Of a DNA stretch of 38,933 nucleotides, positions 30,802 through 38,879 are shown piece by piece. The stretch's first letter is position 1, and every line of letters starts with the position of its first letter. The position numbers and the translations under genes are program-made. The notes under the pieces were generated by a model. That model saw nothing but the letters and a program-made list of their open reading frames with translations. It had not been told where the DNA came from and did no database searches. The stretch is taken from NCBI GenBank assembly GCA_964415935.1, contig CAYQCH010000005.1, positions 1 to 38,933 on the forward strand, written 5' to 3'. Origin of the DNA: CAYQCH01 sp964415935. Lineage in GTDB: Bacteria > Patescibacteriota > Patescibacteriia > VMEV01 > CAYQCH01.

Positions 30802-31560
30802 ATGCAGATCATCACCAGCGACATGGTCGAGCGGTACCAGCTCAACACGTTCACGGTAACGTTCACCTTCACGGGTAGCAGGGCCACCGGCGTGGCCTTC
30901 TCGCCCTTCAACCTGCCCGGCGGCACGGGGCGCGCGCGCATGCTCATGGGCATGGCCGAGCGCTGCCGCTCGAGCGGCGCCACCAGCGGCCAGATCACGG
31001 CCACGTCCGACGGCATCCGGGGCAGCGGCTTCGACATCGCCATGCCCAGCTACCGCGCGCTGTCGGAATACATCATGTTCTGCTTCGAGGAGCTGCGCAG
31101 CGGCGTCCGCGACATGGAGCAGATGTTCCTGCTCGACGACTACGAGGAGACGGCGCGCGCCCTCGCCCTCGCGGTCATGGCCGGCTGCTACGACCTGCGG
31201 CGCGACGGCCTGCGCATCCAGCCCATCGACGAGGTCGTGACCCGCGCCTTCATCTCCTGCATCGAGCTGGCTGTCATGGACGGCGAGCCGCTGGAGGAGG
31301 AGTCCGGCGAGCACTTCATCCTCAGCGGCGCCCCCAGCCACCTGCCGGAGGGCATGCGTGAGGAGATCGACGCCAAGATCAGGGAGCATGTGCTCCGCGA
31401 GACCTGCCGCCACCTCGCCGGCGGCATCGACCGCGCCCGCGCCGCCATCGACGCGGCCGAGGCCATGCTCTCGCCGTCGTCCGAGACGGAGACCTCGCGG
31501 GCCGGCGTGCCGCCCGAGACCACGCCCGCCAACGGGACGGTCCACGGCGTCGGCTGCTAA
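30802..31560 (+). CDS. Orphan 252-residue protein, family not recognised
   Basis: No family is recognised. The N-terminal 30-40 residues look like beta strands ('FTVTFTFTGSRATGVAFS'), the middle is helical and acidic ('LSEYIMFCFEELRSGVRDMEQMF', 'DDYEETARALALAVMAGC'), and the C-terminus is Ser/Thr/Pro-rich and probably disordered. There is no signal peptide and no membrane helix. It has few Lys and many Arg, and nearly every third codon position is G or C, clearly unlike dprA and topA. It has its own promoter, structured leader, AGGAG Shine-Dalgarno and terminator, so it looks like an inserted independent unit between dprA and topA. Function unknown. Confidence 0.8.
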   Translation: MQIITSDMVERYQLNTFTVTFTFTGSRATGVAFSPFNLPGGTGRARMLMGMAERCRSSGATSGQITATSDGIRGSGFDIAMPSYRALSEYIMFCFEELRSGVRDMEQMFLLDDYEETARALALAVMAGCYDLRRDGLRIQPIDEVVTRAFISCIELAVMDGEPLEEESGEHFILSGAPSHLPEGMREEIDAKIREHVLRETCRHLAGGIDRARAAIDAAEAMLSPSSETETSRAGVPPETTPANGTVHGVGC

Positions 31561-31573
31561 CGCCGACGCCTTA

Positions 31574-31612
31574 CGCCCCGCCTGACCACATGTCGGGCGG
31601 GGCGCTCTCTTT
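31574..31612 (+). terminator. Terminator after the orphan gene
   Basis: CGCCCCGCC (31574-31582) pairs perfectly with 31596-31604, followed by TCTCTTTT. Confidence 0.9.
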
Positions 31613-31649
31613 TGACAAAGAAAAATCATTCGTGCTCTAATTTAGCGCG

Positions 31650-31655
31650 TATACT
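31650..31655 (+). promoter_or_regulatory. TATACT -10 box of topA
   Basis: The hexamer lies 29 bases before the topA ATG. A TTGACA at 31612-31617 is too far for normal spacing and no good -35 is seen at 17 bases. Confidence 0.5.
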
Positions 31656-31684
31656 ATAGTTACTCCGCGAAACAAGGCCCTTCT

Positions 31685-34018
31685 ATGAAACTTGTCATTG
31701 TCGAATCTCCCACCAAAGCCAAAACCATTTCCAAATTTTTAGGCAGCGACTATGTCGTCGAATCGTCTTTTGGGCATGTGCGCGATTTGCCAAAAAGCAA
31801 GCTGGGCGTGGACGTCGAGCATAATTTTGAGCCAACATATTCCATTCCGACGAAGGCCAAGGACAACGTAAAAAAGCTGCAGAAACTGGCGGCCGAAGCC
31901 GATGAAATCGTCCTGGCGACTGATGAAGACCGCGAAGGAGAAGCCATTGCCTGGCATTTGCTCGCGGCCCTGAAAGTCAAAAAGCCCGTTTCGCGCATCG
32001 TGTTTCATGAAATCACCAAATCGGCCATTGAAGAGGCCTTAGCCCACCCGCGGACAATCGACGAAAACCTGGTCAACGCCCAGCAGGCCCGCCGCATTTT
32101 AGACCGCCTAGTCGGGTACAAACTCTCTCCCCTGTTGTGGTCAAAAGTCCGCCGCGGCTTGTCTGCCGGCCGCGTGCAAAGCGTGGCTGTGCGCATGATC
32201 GTGGAACGTGAACGCGAACGCCTGGCGTTTACGTCTGACGAATACTGGACCGTGGAAGGATTGGCCGAAAAGGAAAAACAGGAATTTGAAGTGAAGCTGG
32301 TGTCCCGCGACGGAAAAAAACTGGAAAAACTCGACATCAAAAACGGCGACGATGCCAACACAATCGTCGAGGAAATCAAGGCGGCGCAAGCCAGCGTGAC
32401 CTCCGTGGAAAAAACACGCGCCAGCCGCAAGCCGCCGACCCCATTGCGCACCTCCGTGCTGCAGCAGGAGGCCAACAACGTGCTGGGATTCAGCGCCAAA
32501 CAAACTATGACGCTGGCGCAAAAACTGTACGAAACCGGGTACATCACCTACATGCGTACGGATTCTCTAAACCTGGCAGAAAAATTCCTGCAGGAAACGC
32601 AGGCATTTCTCAAAGACCAGTTCGGGGAAACCTACGCCACCGGCGCCGTGCGATATAAGTCCGGGTCAAAAGGCGCACAGGAAGCGCATGAGGCCATCCG
32701 CCCCACCGACCCGCGCAAGCATCCGGACATCATCAAGCCAGAGCTGGAAGCCGGACAATGGAAACTGTACAACCTCATCTGGCGCCGCACGCTGGCCAGC
32801 CAGATGCCCGCGGCCGTCATTGAACGCACGTCGGTCGACATCGCCGCAGGCACCAGCGGGTTGCGCGCCAATGGAAGCACCATTGTGTTTGACGGCTTCA
32901 TGAAAATCTACCGCGGCGCGCAGGAAAAGTTGTTGCCCGCACTCGCGAAAGGAGACGCGGTCACCATCAAAGACATCCAGGCTTTGCAGCATTTTACCGA
33001 GCCGCCGGCGCGTTATTCCGACGCCACGCTGGTCAAAGCCCTGGAAGAACACGGCATTGGCCGCCCTTCCACGTACGCGCCAACCATCAGCACCGTCATT
33101 GACCGCGGCTATGTGGACCGCGACGACAACAAAAAGCTGTTCCCCACCGACACGGCCATGATCGTCAACGACATGCTGGTCAAGCATTTCAGCAACATCG
33201 TGGACTTCGACTTTACGGCCACCATGGAAAACACGCTGGACGAAGTGGCCGAAGGTAAAGTGGAGTGGGTACCCATGCTGCGCGCCTTCTACGGCCCGTT
33301 TGAAAAAAATCTGGAAGAAAAATCCAAGGACTTGTCGCGCGAAGACGTGGTGCCGGAACGCAAGCTGGGCCTGGACCCCGCGACCGGCAAGGAAGTCATT
33401 ATCAAAACCGGACGCTTCGGCCCGTACGTGCAGCTGGGCGAATGGGCGGAAGAAGACCGCAAGGCGAAGCAAAACCGTCCCAAGAGCGTCTCGCTGCTCA
33501 AGGGGATGACCATGGAGTCCGTGACGCTCGAAGAAGCGTTGGGTTTGCTGCAATTGCCGCGCGAAGTCGGCACAAACGCCGACGGCGAAACCATTACCGC
33601 GCTCATCGGCCCCTACGGCCCCTACCTCAAAGCCGGCAAAGTCAGCGTTTCCCTGCCGCCGGAATACAGCCCGGTGACCATCACGGAAGAACAGGCGCGC
33701 GACGTGTATACCAAAGCCGCCGAGATCAAGAAAAAAATGATGGAACCCATTGCCGAGCTGGGTGTAGACCCCAACAGCCAGGGCAAGATTTTGGTAAAAA
33801 ACGGACGGTTCGGACCCTACATCACCGACGGCACGACCAACGTAACCGTGCCGAAAAAGATGGATCCCAAAGAAGTGACCTTCGATGAAGCGGTTGAACT
33901 GCTGGAGAAGAAACGCAAAGCGCCCAAACGCAACTGGGGACGCAAGAAAACCGCGGCGCCGAAAACAAAGGGTGGGCGTAAGAAAAAGACCGAGGATCAA
34001 ACTAAAAGCGCTGACTAG
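31685..34018 (+). CDS. topA: DNA topoisomerase I (type IA)
   Basis: A 777-residue enzyme that relaxes negative supercoils. TOPRIM domain: 'MKLVIVESPTKAKTISKFLG' and acidic metal residues D80/D82 in TDEDREGE. The catalytic tyrosine is Y289 in YITYMRTDS. 'RRGLSAGRVQSVA' and 'LVKALEEHGIGRPSTYAPTI' are further family blocks. The C-terminus has three glycine-rich repeats (GRFGPYV, GPYGPYLKAG, GRFGPYITDG) instead of the Cys4 zinc ribbons of E. coli TopA, and then a Lys-rich tail. This zinc-free form is common in several phyla. AAGG lies 7 bases before the ATG. No clear terminator follows. Confidence 0.97.
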   Translation: MKLVIVESPTKAKTISKFLGSDYVVESSFGHVRDLPKSKLGVDVEHNFEPTYSIPTKAKDNVKKLQKLAAEADEIVLATDEDREGEAIAWHLLAALKVKKPVSRIVFHEITKSAIEEALAHPRTIDENLVNAQQARRILDRLVGYKLSPLLWSKVRRGLSAGRVQSVAVRMIVERERERLAFTSDEYWTVEGLAEKEKQEFEVKLVSRDGKKLEKLDIKNGDDANTIVEEIKAAQASVTSVEKTRASRKPPTPLRTSVLQQEANNVLGFSAKQTMTLAQKLYETGYITYMRTDSLNLAEKFLQETQAFLKDQFGETYATGAVRYKSGSKGAQEAHEAIRPTDPRKHPDIIKPELEAGQWKLYNLIWRRTLASQMPAAVIERTSVDIAAGTSGLRANGSTIVFDGFMKIYRGAQEKLLPALAKGDAVTIKDIQALQHFTEPPARYSDATLVKALEEHGIGRPSTYAPTISTVIDRGYVDRDDNKKLFPTDTAMIVNDMLVKHFSNIVDFDFTATMENTLDEVAEGKVEWVPMLRAFYGPFEKNLEEKSKDLSREDVVPERKLGLDPATGKEVIIKTGRFGPYVQLGEWAEEDRKAKQNRPKSVSLLKGMTMESVTLEEALGLLQLPREVGTNADGETITALIGPYGPYLKAGKVSVSLPPEYSPVTITEEQARDVYTKAAEIKKKMMEPIAELGVDPNSQGKILVKNGRFGPYITDGTTNVTVPKKMDPKEVTFDEAVELLEKKRKAPKRNWGRKKTAAPKTKGGRKKKTEDQTKSAD

Positions 34019-34088
34019 CAATTTACACTTTTCGCTAAACCACAAACGAGAGCTTCAAAAAACGCCTTTGAAACCAATTAATGTGGGA

Positions 34089-34123
34089 TTGACTTTGACT
34101 ACAACAAAAAGACGTGTTACCAT
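34089..34123 (+). promoter_or_regulatory. Promoter upstream of the AIPR leader
   Basis: Tandem TTGACT hexamers (34089-34094, 34095-34100), then 17 bases, then TACCAT (34118-34123). RNA start is predicted near 34128-34130. Confidence 0.65.
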
Positions 34124-34127
34124 TAGG

Positions 34128-34229
34128 ATGTTGATGTTGCCTCGCACATCAACCGCCGGTAGCAATTTGTTGCGGTGGCCAAAGGTTAAAGCCTTGGCAA
34201 ATGCGTTTAGCTTGCAGCTGATGTATTGA
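34128..34229 (+). CDS. Possible 33-residue leader peptide
   Basis: An ATG-to-TGA frame begins at the predicted RNA start and ends 41 bases before the terminator hairpin. The product begins MLMLPRTSTAG and ends FSLQLMY. The same DNA folds into a GCAA/TTGC hairpin (near 34160) and a GCCAAAGG/CCTTGGC hairpin (near 34178-34199), so it may be a leader peptide in an attenuator, or simply structured RNA. Confidence 0.3.
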   Translation: MLMLPRTSTAGSNLLRWPKVKALANAFSLQLMY

Positions 34230-34270
34230 AATGTTTCCGCGGAATATTTCGATATTTTTCGGTTTTCCTA

Positions 34271-34297
34271 AACGCGCTACGAGGCGCGTTGTTTTTA
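34271..34297 (+). terminator. Intrinsic terminator in the AIPR leader
   Basis: AACGCGC (34271-34277) pairs perfectly with 34284-34290, then GTTTTTATT. It stands 18 bases before the AIPR start codon, in the transcript that would carry AIPR, so it acts as an attenuator if that promoter drives the gene. Confidence 0.8.
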
Positions 34298-34314
34298 TTA
34301 TTCAGTGGAAAACT

Positions 34315-35517
34315 ATGACATCTGTTATGATCAAATTTCCTGTAGCTTCATTCCGCAGGATTAATTCGCCCGTCGACGAAAAACTCGGCCGAGCATACAT
34401 GGCTGTAGTAAACATTAAAAATTTGCCTAAAGAGTTAGAGAGTTGGCGTGAATTGAACCCTCGAGAACCAAATCTCTTCTCAGGTGTTTCGAATAAAATT
34501 CGAAAAACATTAGAAGAAGCACCAGAATTTTTTGTCTTTCGCAACCGTGGAATCACCCTGCTTGCCGAGCAGGTCAGTTTCAACAGCTCAACAGAATGGC
34601 TTCAAATTGAGCTCAATGATACACGGCTCCATGGTTTACTTGATGGTGGGCACACCTTTAGTGTTATTCGTGATTTCGTTGATTCTTTAGATACGGACGA
34701 TCTGCCCCTTCCAGCATTTGTAAAGCTCGAAGTGCTTGAAGGCATTAAAGATCGTAACGAAGTAATCCATATCGTTGAGGCGCGCAACACCTCCACACAA
34801 GTTAAAGAACAAAGTATCAATGAATTAAAAAATACTTTTGAGGCGATTCACAATGTATTGCGGGGCAAACCATATGCAGACCGCATCGCGTACAAAGAGT
34901 ATGAACTTTTAAGTGATGGTAGCAAAAAGGATATTGATATTAAGGAAATTTTGTCATATCTGGTGTGCTTCGATGTCGAAACATTTGACGGTAGCAAGCA
35001 TCCTATTAAAGCATACTCCACGAAATCCTCTTTAGTAGGATATTTCAGCGACAGAAAGGATGAGATGACAAAATATGTTGCACTTCTTCCAGAAATCCTC
35101 GAACTTCGTGATGCAATCTACCTGGAGCTCCCAGACGCGTATAACAAAAGTGCAAACAATGAAGGTGGTGGAAAATTTGGCAAGCTCACAGGAGTTACTG
35201 ATACATCCGGAAAACCAAGGATGGATAACGTAATTCTCGAGTACACGGGCAAAGAATCTCACTACCGAATACCCAGTGGATTTATTTATCCGATTCTTGC
35301 AAGCTTCCGCAATTTAATTGGCATTCATGAAGGAAAATGCTACTGGAAAACTGATCCAATTCGAATGTTTAATGAACTCAAATTCGATTTAGCCGCTCGA
35401 GTTGGGCGCCAAGCTAAAGAGTTGCGCAACCCCAATAAACTCGGTAAAGATGTTGCTACTTGGCAAAGTTGTTATGACGCCTTGGCACTCGAGGTACTTC
35501 GAAGGAAACTCAGTTAG
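34315..35517 (+). CDS. AIPR-like (abortive infection) protein
   Basis: A 400-residue protein resembling the AIPR family of phage-defence proteins: FRNRGIT (75-81), an invariant-looking LLDGGHT (108-114), 'FVKLEVLEGI' and ARNTSTQV (156-163). Family members are usually longer (500-700 residues), so this is a compact form. The mechanism is unknown; abortive infection, by analogy. The coding sequence is AT-rich and unlike the flanking topA and rel genes, a sign of transfer. The ATG at 34315 follows a GGA at fair spacing; 34327 is an alternative. Upstream lie a promoter, a short ORF, hairpins and a terminator, suggesting conditional read-through into this gene. It has its own terminator. Confidence 0.65.
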   Translation: MTSVMIKFPVASFRRINSPVDEKLGRAYMAVVNIKNLPKELESWRELNPREPNLFSGVSNKIRKTLEEAPEFFVFRNRGITLLAEQVSFNSSTEWLQIELNDTRLHGLLDGGHTFSVIRDFVDSLDTDDLPLPAFVKLEVLEGIKDRNEVIHIVEARNTSTQVKEQSINELKNTFEAIHNVLRGKPYADRIAYKEYELLSDGSKKDIDIKEILSYLVCFDVETFDGSKHPIKAYSTKSSLVGYFSDRKDEMTKYVALLPEILELRDAIYLELPDAYNKSANNEGGGKFGKLTGVTDTSGKPRMDNVILEYTGKESHYRIPSGFIYPILASFRNLIGIHEGKCYWKTDPIRMFNELKFDLAARVGRQAKELRNPNKLGKDVATWQSCYDALALEVLRRKLS

Positions 35518-35526
35518 TAAATTGTG

Positions 35527-35557
35527 AAAAAGAGCCCCTCATACGGGGGCTCTTTTA
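35527..35557 (+). terminator. Terminator after the AIPR gene
   Basis: An 11-bp perfect stem AAAAGAGCCCC / GGGGCTCTTTT with a 7-base loop. Confidence 0.9.
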
Positions 35558-35623
35558 TAACCCTTGCCGTCGCCGAAGCGATTTTGCTAGAGTTGAAAGG
35601 CTCTTCATAAAGCGCTTGGCGAT

Positions 35624-37102
35624 ATGACACAGGAAGTCGACAAAGCGTATCAGCACTTCAAAACGGTGCTGAAAAAGCACGAAATTGACACGGAGTGGGA
35701 TTTGATCCGCAAAGCCTACCATTTTGCCGCACACGCGCATCGCGACCAGACGCGGCAAAGCGGCGAGCCATACATCATCCACCCCATCCATGTCGCTACC
35801 AACCTGGCCGAATTGAAATTGGATTCCCGCGCTATTGCCGCGGGTTTTTTGCATGATGTTTTGGAAGACACTGACGCCACGGCCGCTGACCTGGACCGGG
35901 AATTCGGGGTGGACGTGCGCGAACTGGTGGAAGGCGTGTCCAAGCTGCGCTCGTTTAAGATGCGGCAGGAAAACCAGTTCATTGAGAACTTCCGCAAAAT
36001 GCTGGTGGCCACGGCCAAAGACATCCGCGTGCTGCTCATTCGCCTCTGCGACCGCCTGCATAACGTGCAGACGTTGGAATACCTGCCCTCCAAGGAACAG
36101 CAGCGCATTGCCAAAGAGACGCTGGAAATTTACGCGCCCATCGCGCATCGGCTGCAGCTTGGTATGCTGCGCGGCAAACTGGAAGACGGCGCGTTTAAGT
36201 TCTTGTATCCGCAGGAATACCGATGGCTGTACAACGTTACCCGCCGCAACTTTGAAAAACGCCAGTCCAAAATCGAAGTCATGGCACGGCGCATCAAGGA
36301 AATTCTCAATAAGGAGGGTATTCGCACGGTCAGCATCCAGTCGCGCATCAAATTCCTCTACAGCCTGTACCTCAAGCTGAAGCGCTACGACAACGACCTC
36401 TCGCGCATTTATGACATCGTTGCGCTGCGCGTGATTGTCCCTCGCATTTCGGACTGCTATGCGGCGCTGGGCATCATCCATCGCGAATTCCGCCCGCTGA
36501 AAGGCCGCATCAAAGACTACATCGCCCAGCCGAAAACGAACGGGTATGCGTCGCTGCACACTACCGTGCAGCTGGATGACGGCGATATCATTGAAATCCA
36601 GATCCGCACGCCGGAAATGCATGCCCAGGCGGAATTCGGTATTGCCGCACATTGGCAATATAAGGAAAACGGTAAGTTCACCAAGCGGCAATTACAAGTC
36701 AGCTGGGTCAAGGAGCTTGCCAAAATCATGCAGGACGTGCAAAGCCCCAAAGACTTTGAGCATGTGAAAGTCGATTTGTTTAAAAACCGGATTTTCGTCC
36801 TGACGCCGCGCGGCGATGTCATCGACTTGCCGGAAGAAGCGACGCCGGTGGACTTTGCCTACCAAATCCACAGCGATATCGGCAACCGCCTGATCAAGGC
36901 CAAAATCAACGGCACCATCGCCCCGCTTTCCACGAGGCTGCAAAACGGCGACATCGTGGAAGCGCTTATCGACAAAAATAAAAAAGGCCCGGATATTACC
37001 TGGCTGAAGTTCGCCAAAACGCGCCTGGCTTCCTCAAAGATCAAAGAAGCGCATCGCAAGATGCAGACAAGCTGGACAAAACGCTTATTTAAGAAAACCT
37101 GA
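35624..37102 (+). CDS. rel: Bifunctional (p)ppGpp synthetase/hydrolase, short form (HD-SYNTH-TGS)
   Basis: A 492-residue Rel/SpoT-type protein that makes and breaks the alarmone (p)ppGpp. The hydrolase HD domain has H53 and HDVLED (77-82), intact. The synthetase domain includes the RxKD motif ('GRIKDYIAQPK', near residue 295), NGYASLHT and 'EIQIRTPEMHAQAEFGIAAHW'. A TGS domain (about 386-447) follows. It stops soon after, so the helical, zinc-finger and ACT/RRM regions of about 250 residues that sense ribosomes in long RSH proteins are missing. RxKD marks the bifunctional type. It is convergent with parB. Confidence 0.94.
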   Translation: MTQEVDKAYQHFKTVLKKHEIDTEWDLIRKAYHFAAHAHRDQTRQSGEPYIIHPIHVATNLAELKLDSRAIAAGFLHDVLEDTDATAADLDREFGVDVRELVEGVSKLRSFKMRQENQFIENFRKMLVATAKDIRVLLIRLCDRLHNVQTLEYLPSKEQQRIAKETLEIYAPIAHRLQLGMLRGKLEDGAFKFLYPQEYRWLYNVTRRNFEKRQSKIEVMARRIKEILNKEGIRTVSIQSRIKFLYSLYLKLKRYDNDLSRIYDIVALRVIVPRISDCYAALGIIHREFRPLKGRIKDYIAQPKTNGYASLHTTVQLDDGDIIEIQIRTPEMHAQAEFGIAAHWQYKENGKFTKRQLQVSWVKELAKIMQDVQSPKDFEHVKVDLFKNRIFVLTPRGDVIDLPEEATPVDFAYQIHSDIGNRLIKAKINGTIAPLSTRLQNGDIVEALIDKNKKGPDITWLKFAKTRLASSKIKEAHRKMQTSWTKRLFKKT

Positions 37103-37105
37103 CGC

Positions 37106-38020
37106 TTAGGTCAGCTCGTTTAACAGGCGTTTGAGCTCTTCCTGGGAGTAAAAATGGATGATGATCTGGCCCTTGTCGCCGGATTTTTTAATGAGGGTCT
37201 TGGTGCCAAGGCGCTCGCGCAGCAGCTCTTCCTGCGCTTCACGGATGGGATCAAATTTTTGCGAGGACGGTTTATGCACGCGCCGCACGGTTTTGGTCTG
37301 GTCTTCCAGTTCGCGCACCGTCAGCCCATGCTTGAGGATGCGATCCAGGTAGGCTTTCTGCTCGCCAGGACGATCCAGGCCAGCCAGGATTTTGGCATGC
37401 CCGGCCGAAATCTTGCCGCTGGAAACGGCTTCCTGCACTTCCGCAGGCAGCTCAAGCAATCGCAGCATGTTGGCGATGGTCGGACGGCTCTTGCCCACGC
37501 GTTTGGCCACCTCGTCCTGCGTCAAATTAAACTCATGCATCAGGCGCTGGTACGCGGCCGCCTCTTCCATGGCGTTGAGGTCGGCGCGCTGCACGTTTTC
37601 AATAATGGCCAGTTCCAGGCGTTCCTGTTCCTTTACCTCGCGGACAATGACTGGCACCTTTTTGAGGCCTAGCAATGTGGCGGCGCGCAGGCGGCGCTCA
37701 CCGGCAATTAAAATGTGTTTGCCGTCCGAACCGGCCGGCGTTACGACCAATGGTTGTAAAATGCCATGCTCCTTGATGGAGGATGTCAGCTCTTCCAGGC
37801 TATGAGGATCAAAATGCTTGCGCGGCTGTTTGGGGTCGGCAACGATGCGCTCCAACGGCAATTCCTGCACTCCCTGTCCGGCCATGGCCTGTTGGGGCAT
37901 GGCGGCGGCCGCGGCTGGCTGCACGGCGGAAATTTCCGGCGCCGAAGCTTCCGCCGCCGGTTTTTTCGGCGCGGTGGGAATCAACGCTTTTAACCCTCTT
38001 CCTAACCCTGTCTTTGCCAT
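37106..38020 (-). CDS. parB: Chromosome partitioning protein ParB
   Basis: A 304-residue CTP-dependent DNA clamp that loads at parS sites. A basic start and Ala/Pro-rich linker (1-48) precede QPRKHF (65-70), the conserved GERRLRA (107-113), 'IIENVQRADLNAMEEA', an HTH ('LTQDEVAKRVGKSRPTIANMLRLLELP') and a C-terminal dimer region. The length is typical. No parS-like palindrome was noticed nearby. It follows parA with 15 bases between them. Confidence 0.96.
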   Translation of the reverse strand: MAKTGLGRGLKALIPTAPKKPAAEASAPEISAVQPAAAAAMPQQAMAGQGVQELPLERIVADPKQPRKHFDPHSLEELTSSIKEHGILQPLVVTPAGSDGKHILIAGERRLRAATLLGLKKVPVIVREVKEQERLELAIIENVQRADLNAMEEAAAYQRLMHEFNLTQDEVAKRVGKSRPTIANMLRLLELPAEVQEAVSSGKISAGHAKILAGLDRPGEQKAYLDRILKHGLTVRELEDQTKTVRRVHKPSSQKFDPIREAQEELLRERLGTKTLIKKSGDKGQIIIHFYSQEELKRLLNELT

Positions 38021-38035
38021 ACAAATGCTTTTTGT

Positions 38036-38800
38036 TTACAGTTCCTGCTCCAAAAATTCGCGAGCCAGCCTGTCATACGAACGCGCGCCCTTGGAAAATG
38101 CGTCGTATTTGAAAATGCTGATGCCATGGCTGGGCGCTTCGGTCAGACGCACATTGCGCGGAATGACGGATCGATACACATGATGCGGGAAATGCTGGTA
38201 CAGCTCTTCCAATACCTGCTGCGATAACTTATTGCGCTTATCAAACATGGTAATGATGGCGCCGCGGACCTTTAATTGCGGATTAAGATGCTGCTGCACC
38301 AGCTGGATGGTCTGCAGCAATTGTCCCAGTCCTTCCAATGCGTAGTATTCCGACTGCACGGGAATGAGGACTTCGTCGGCAGCAACGAGCGCGTTGATAG
38401 TGATAAGTCCCAAAGACGGCGGGCAGTCAATGAGAACGTAGTCGTAGTCGTTGCGCACTTCCAGGATGCGCTTGGCCAGCTGGAATTCGCGTTCCTGCAT
38501 GTCCACCAGTTCCACGGAAAGCCCGGCCAGATTCTGGTTGGCCGGCGCCAGTTTGTATCCCTGATGATGCGTGTTGCAGACGATCTCCTTAAAGCTTTTC
38601 TGCCCTAAAATAGCCTCATAGACGCCGCATTCCAATTCCTGATAGTTAACGCCTAACCCCGAGGTGGCATTGGCCTGCGGATCCAAATCCACCAGCAAGA
38701 CAAATTTGCCAAGCTCGGCCAGAGCCGCGCCAAGGTTGATGGCCGTGGTCGTCTTTCCCACCCCGCCTTTCTGATTCACGATCGCAATAACACGTCCCAT
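38036..38800 (-). CDS. parA: Chromosome partitioning ATPase ParA/Soj
   Basis: A 254-residue deviant Walker ATPase. KGGVGKTT (11-18) is the Walker A, VDLDPQ (38-42 region) the A' motif and 'DYVLIDCPPSLG' Walker B. It moves ParB-bound origins along the nucleoid. The length is typical for the chromosomal Soj type without N-terminal DNA-binding extension. The promoter is TTGTCA-N18-TATAAT on the minus strand (38812-38841), leaving about 10 bases to the ATG, again a very short leader. Confidence 0.97.
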   Translation of the reverse strand: MGRVIAIVNQKGGVGKTTTAINLGAALAELGKFVLLVDLDPQANATSGLGVNYQELECGVYEAILGQKSFKEIVCNTHHQGYKLAPANQNLAGLSVELVDMQEREFQLAKRILEVRNDYDYVLIDCPPSLGLITINALVAADEVLIPVQSEYYALEGLGQLLQTIQLVQQHLNPQLKVRGAIITMFDKRNKLSQQVLEELYQHFPHHVYRSVIPRNVRLTEAPSHGISIFKYDAFSKGARSYDRLAREFLEQEL

Positions 38801-38811
38801 AGAGTGTACAT

Positions 38812-38841
38812 ATTATACTGGCTCCCCTCCGCCTTTGACAA
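38812..38841 (-). promoter_or_regulatory. parA promoter
   Basis: On the minus strand: TTGTCA (38836-38841), 18 bases, TATAAT (38812-38817). Confidence 0.8.
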
Positions 38842-38863
38842 TTTGACAAAAATGTCGTACCAT
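38835..38863 (+). promoter_or_regulatory. tRNA-Leu promoter overlapping the parA -35
   Basis: On the plus strand: TTGACA (38835-38840), 17 bases, TACCAT (38858-38863). The tRNA starts 17 bases further on. Its -35 shares bases with the parA -35. Confidence 0.65.
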
Positions 38864-38879
38864 AGCCGCACAACCTCGA

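Noticed and set aside
34128..34297. Type III toxin-antitoxin RNA repeats in the AIPR leader
   Set aside because: The leader has hairpins but no tandem direct repeats, and AIPR is not a ToxN-type RNase by motif.
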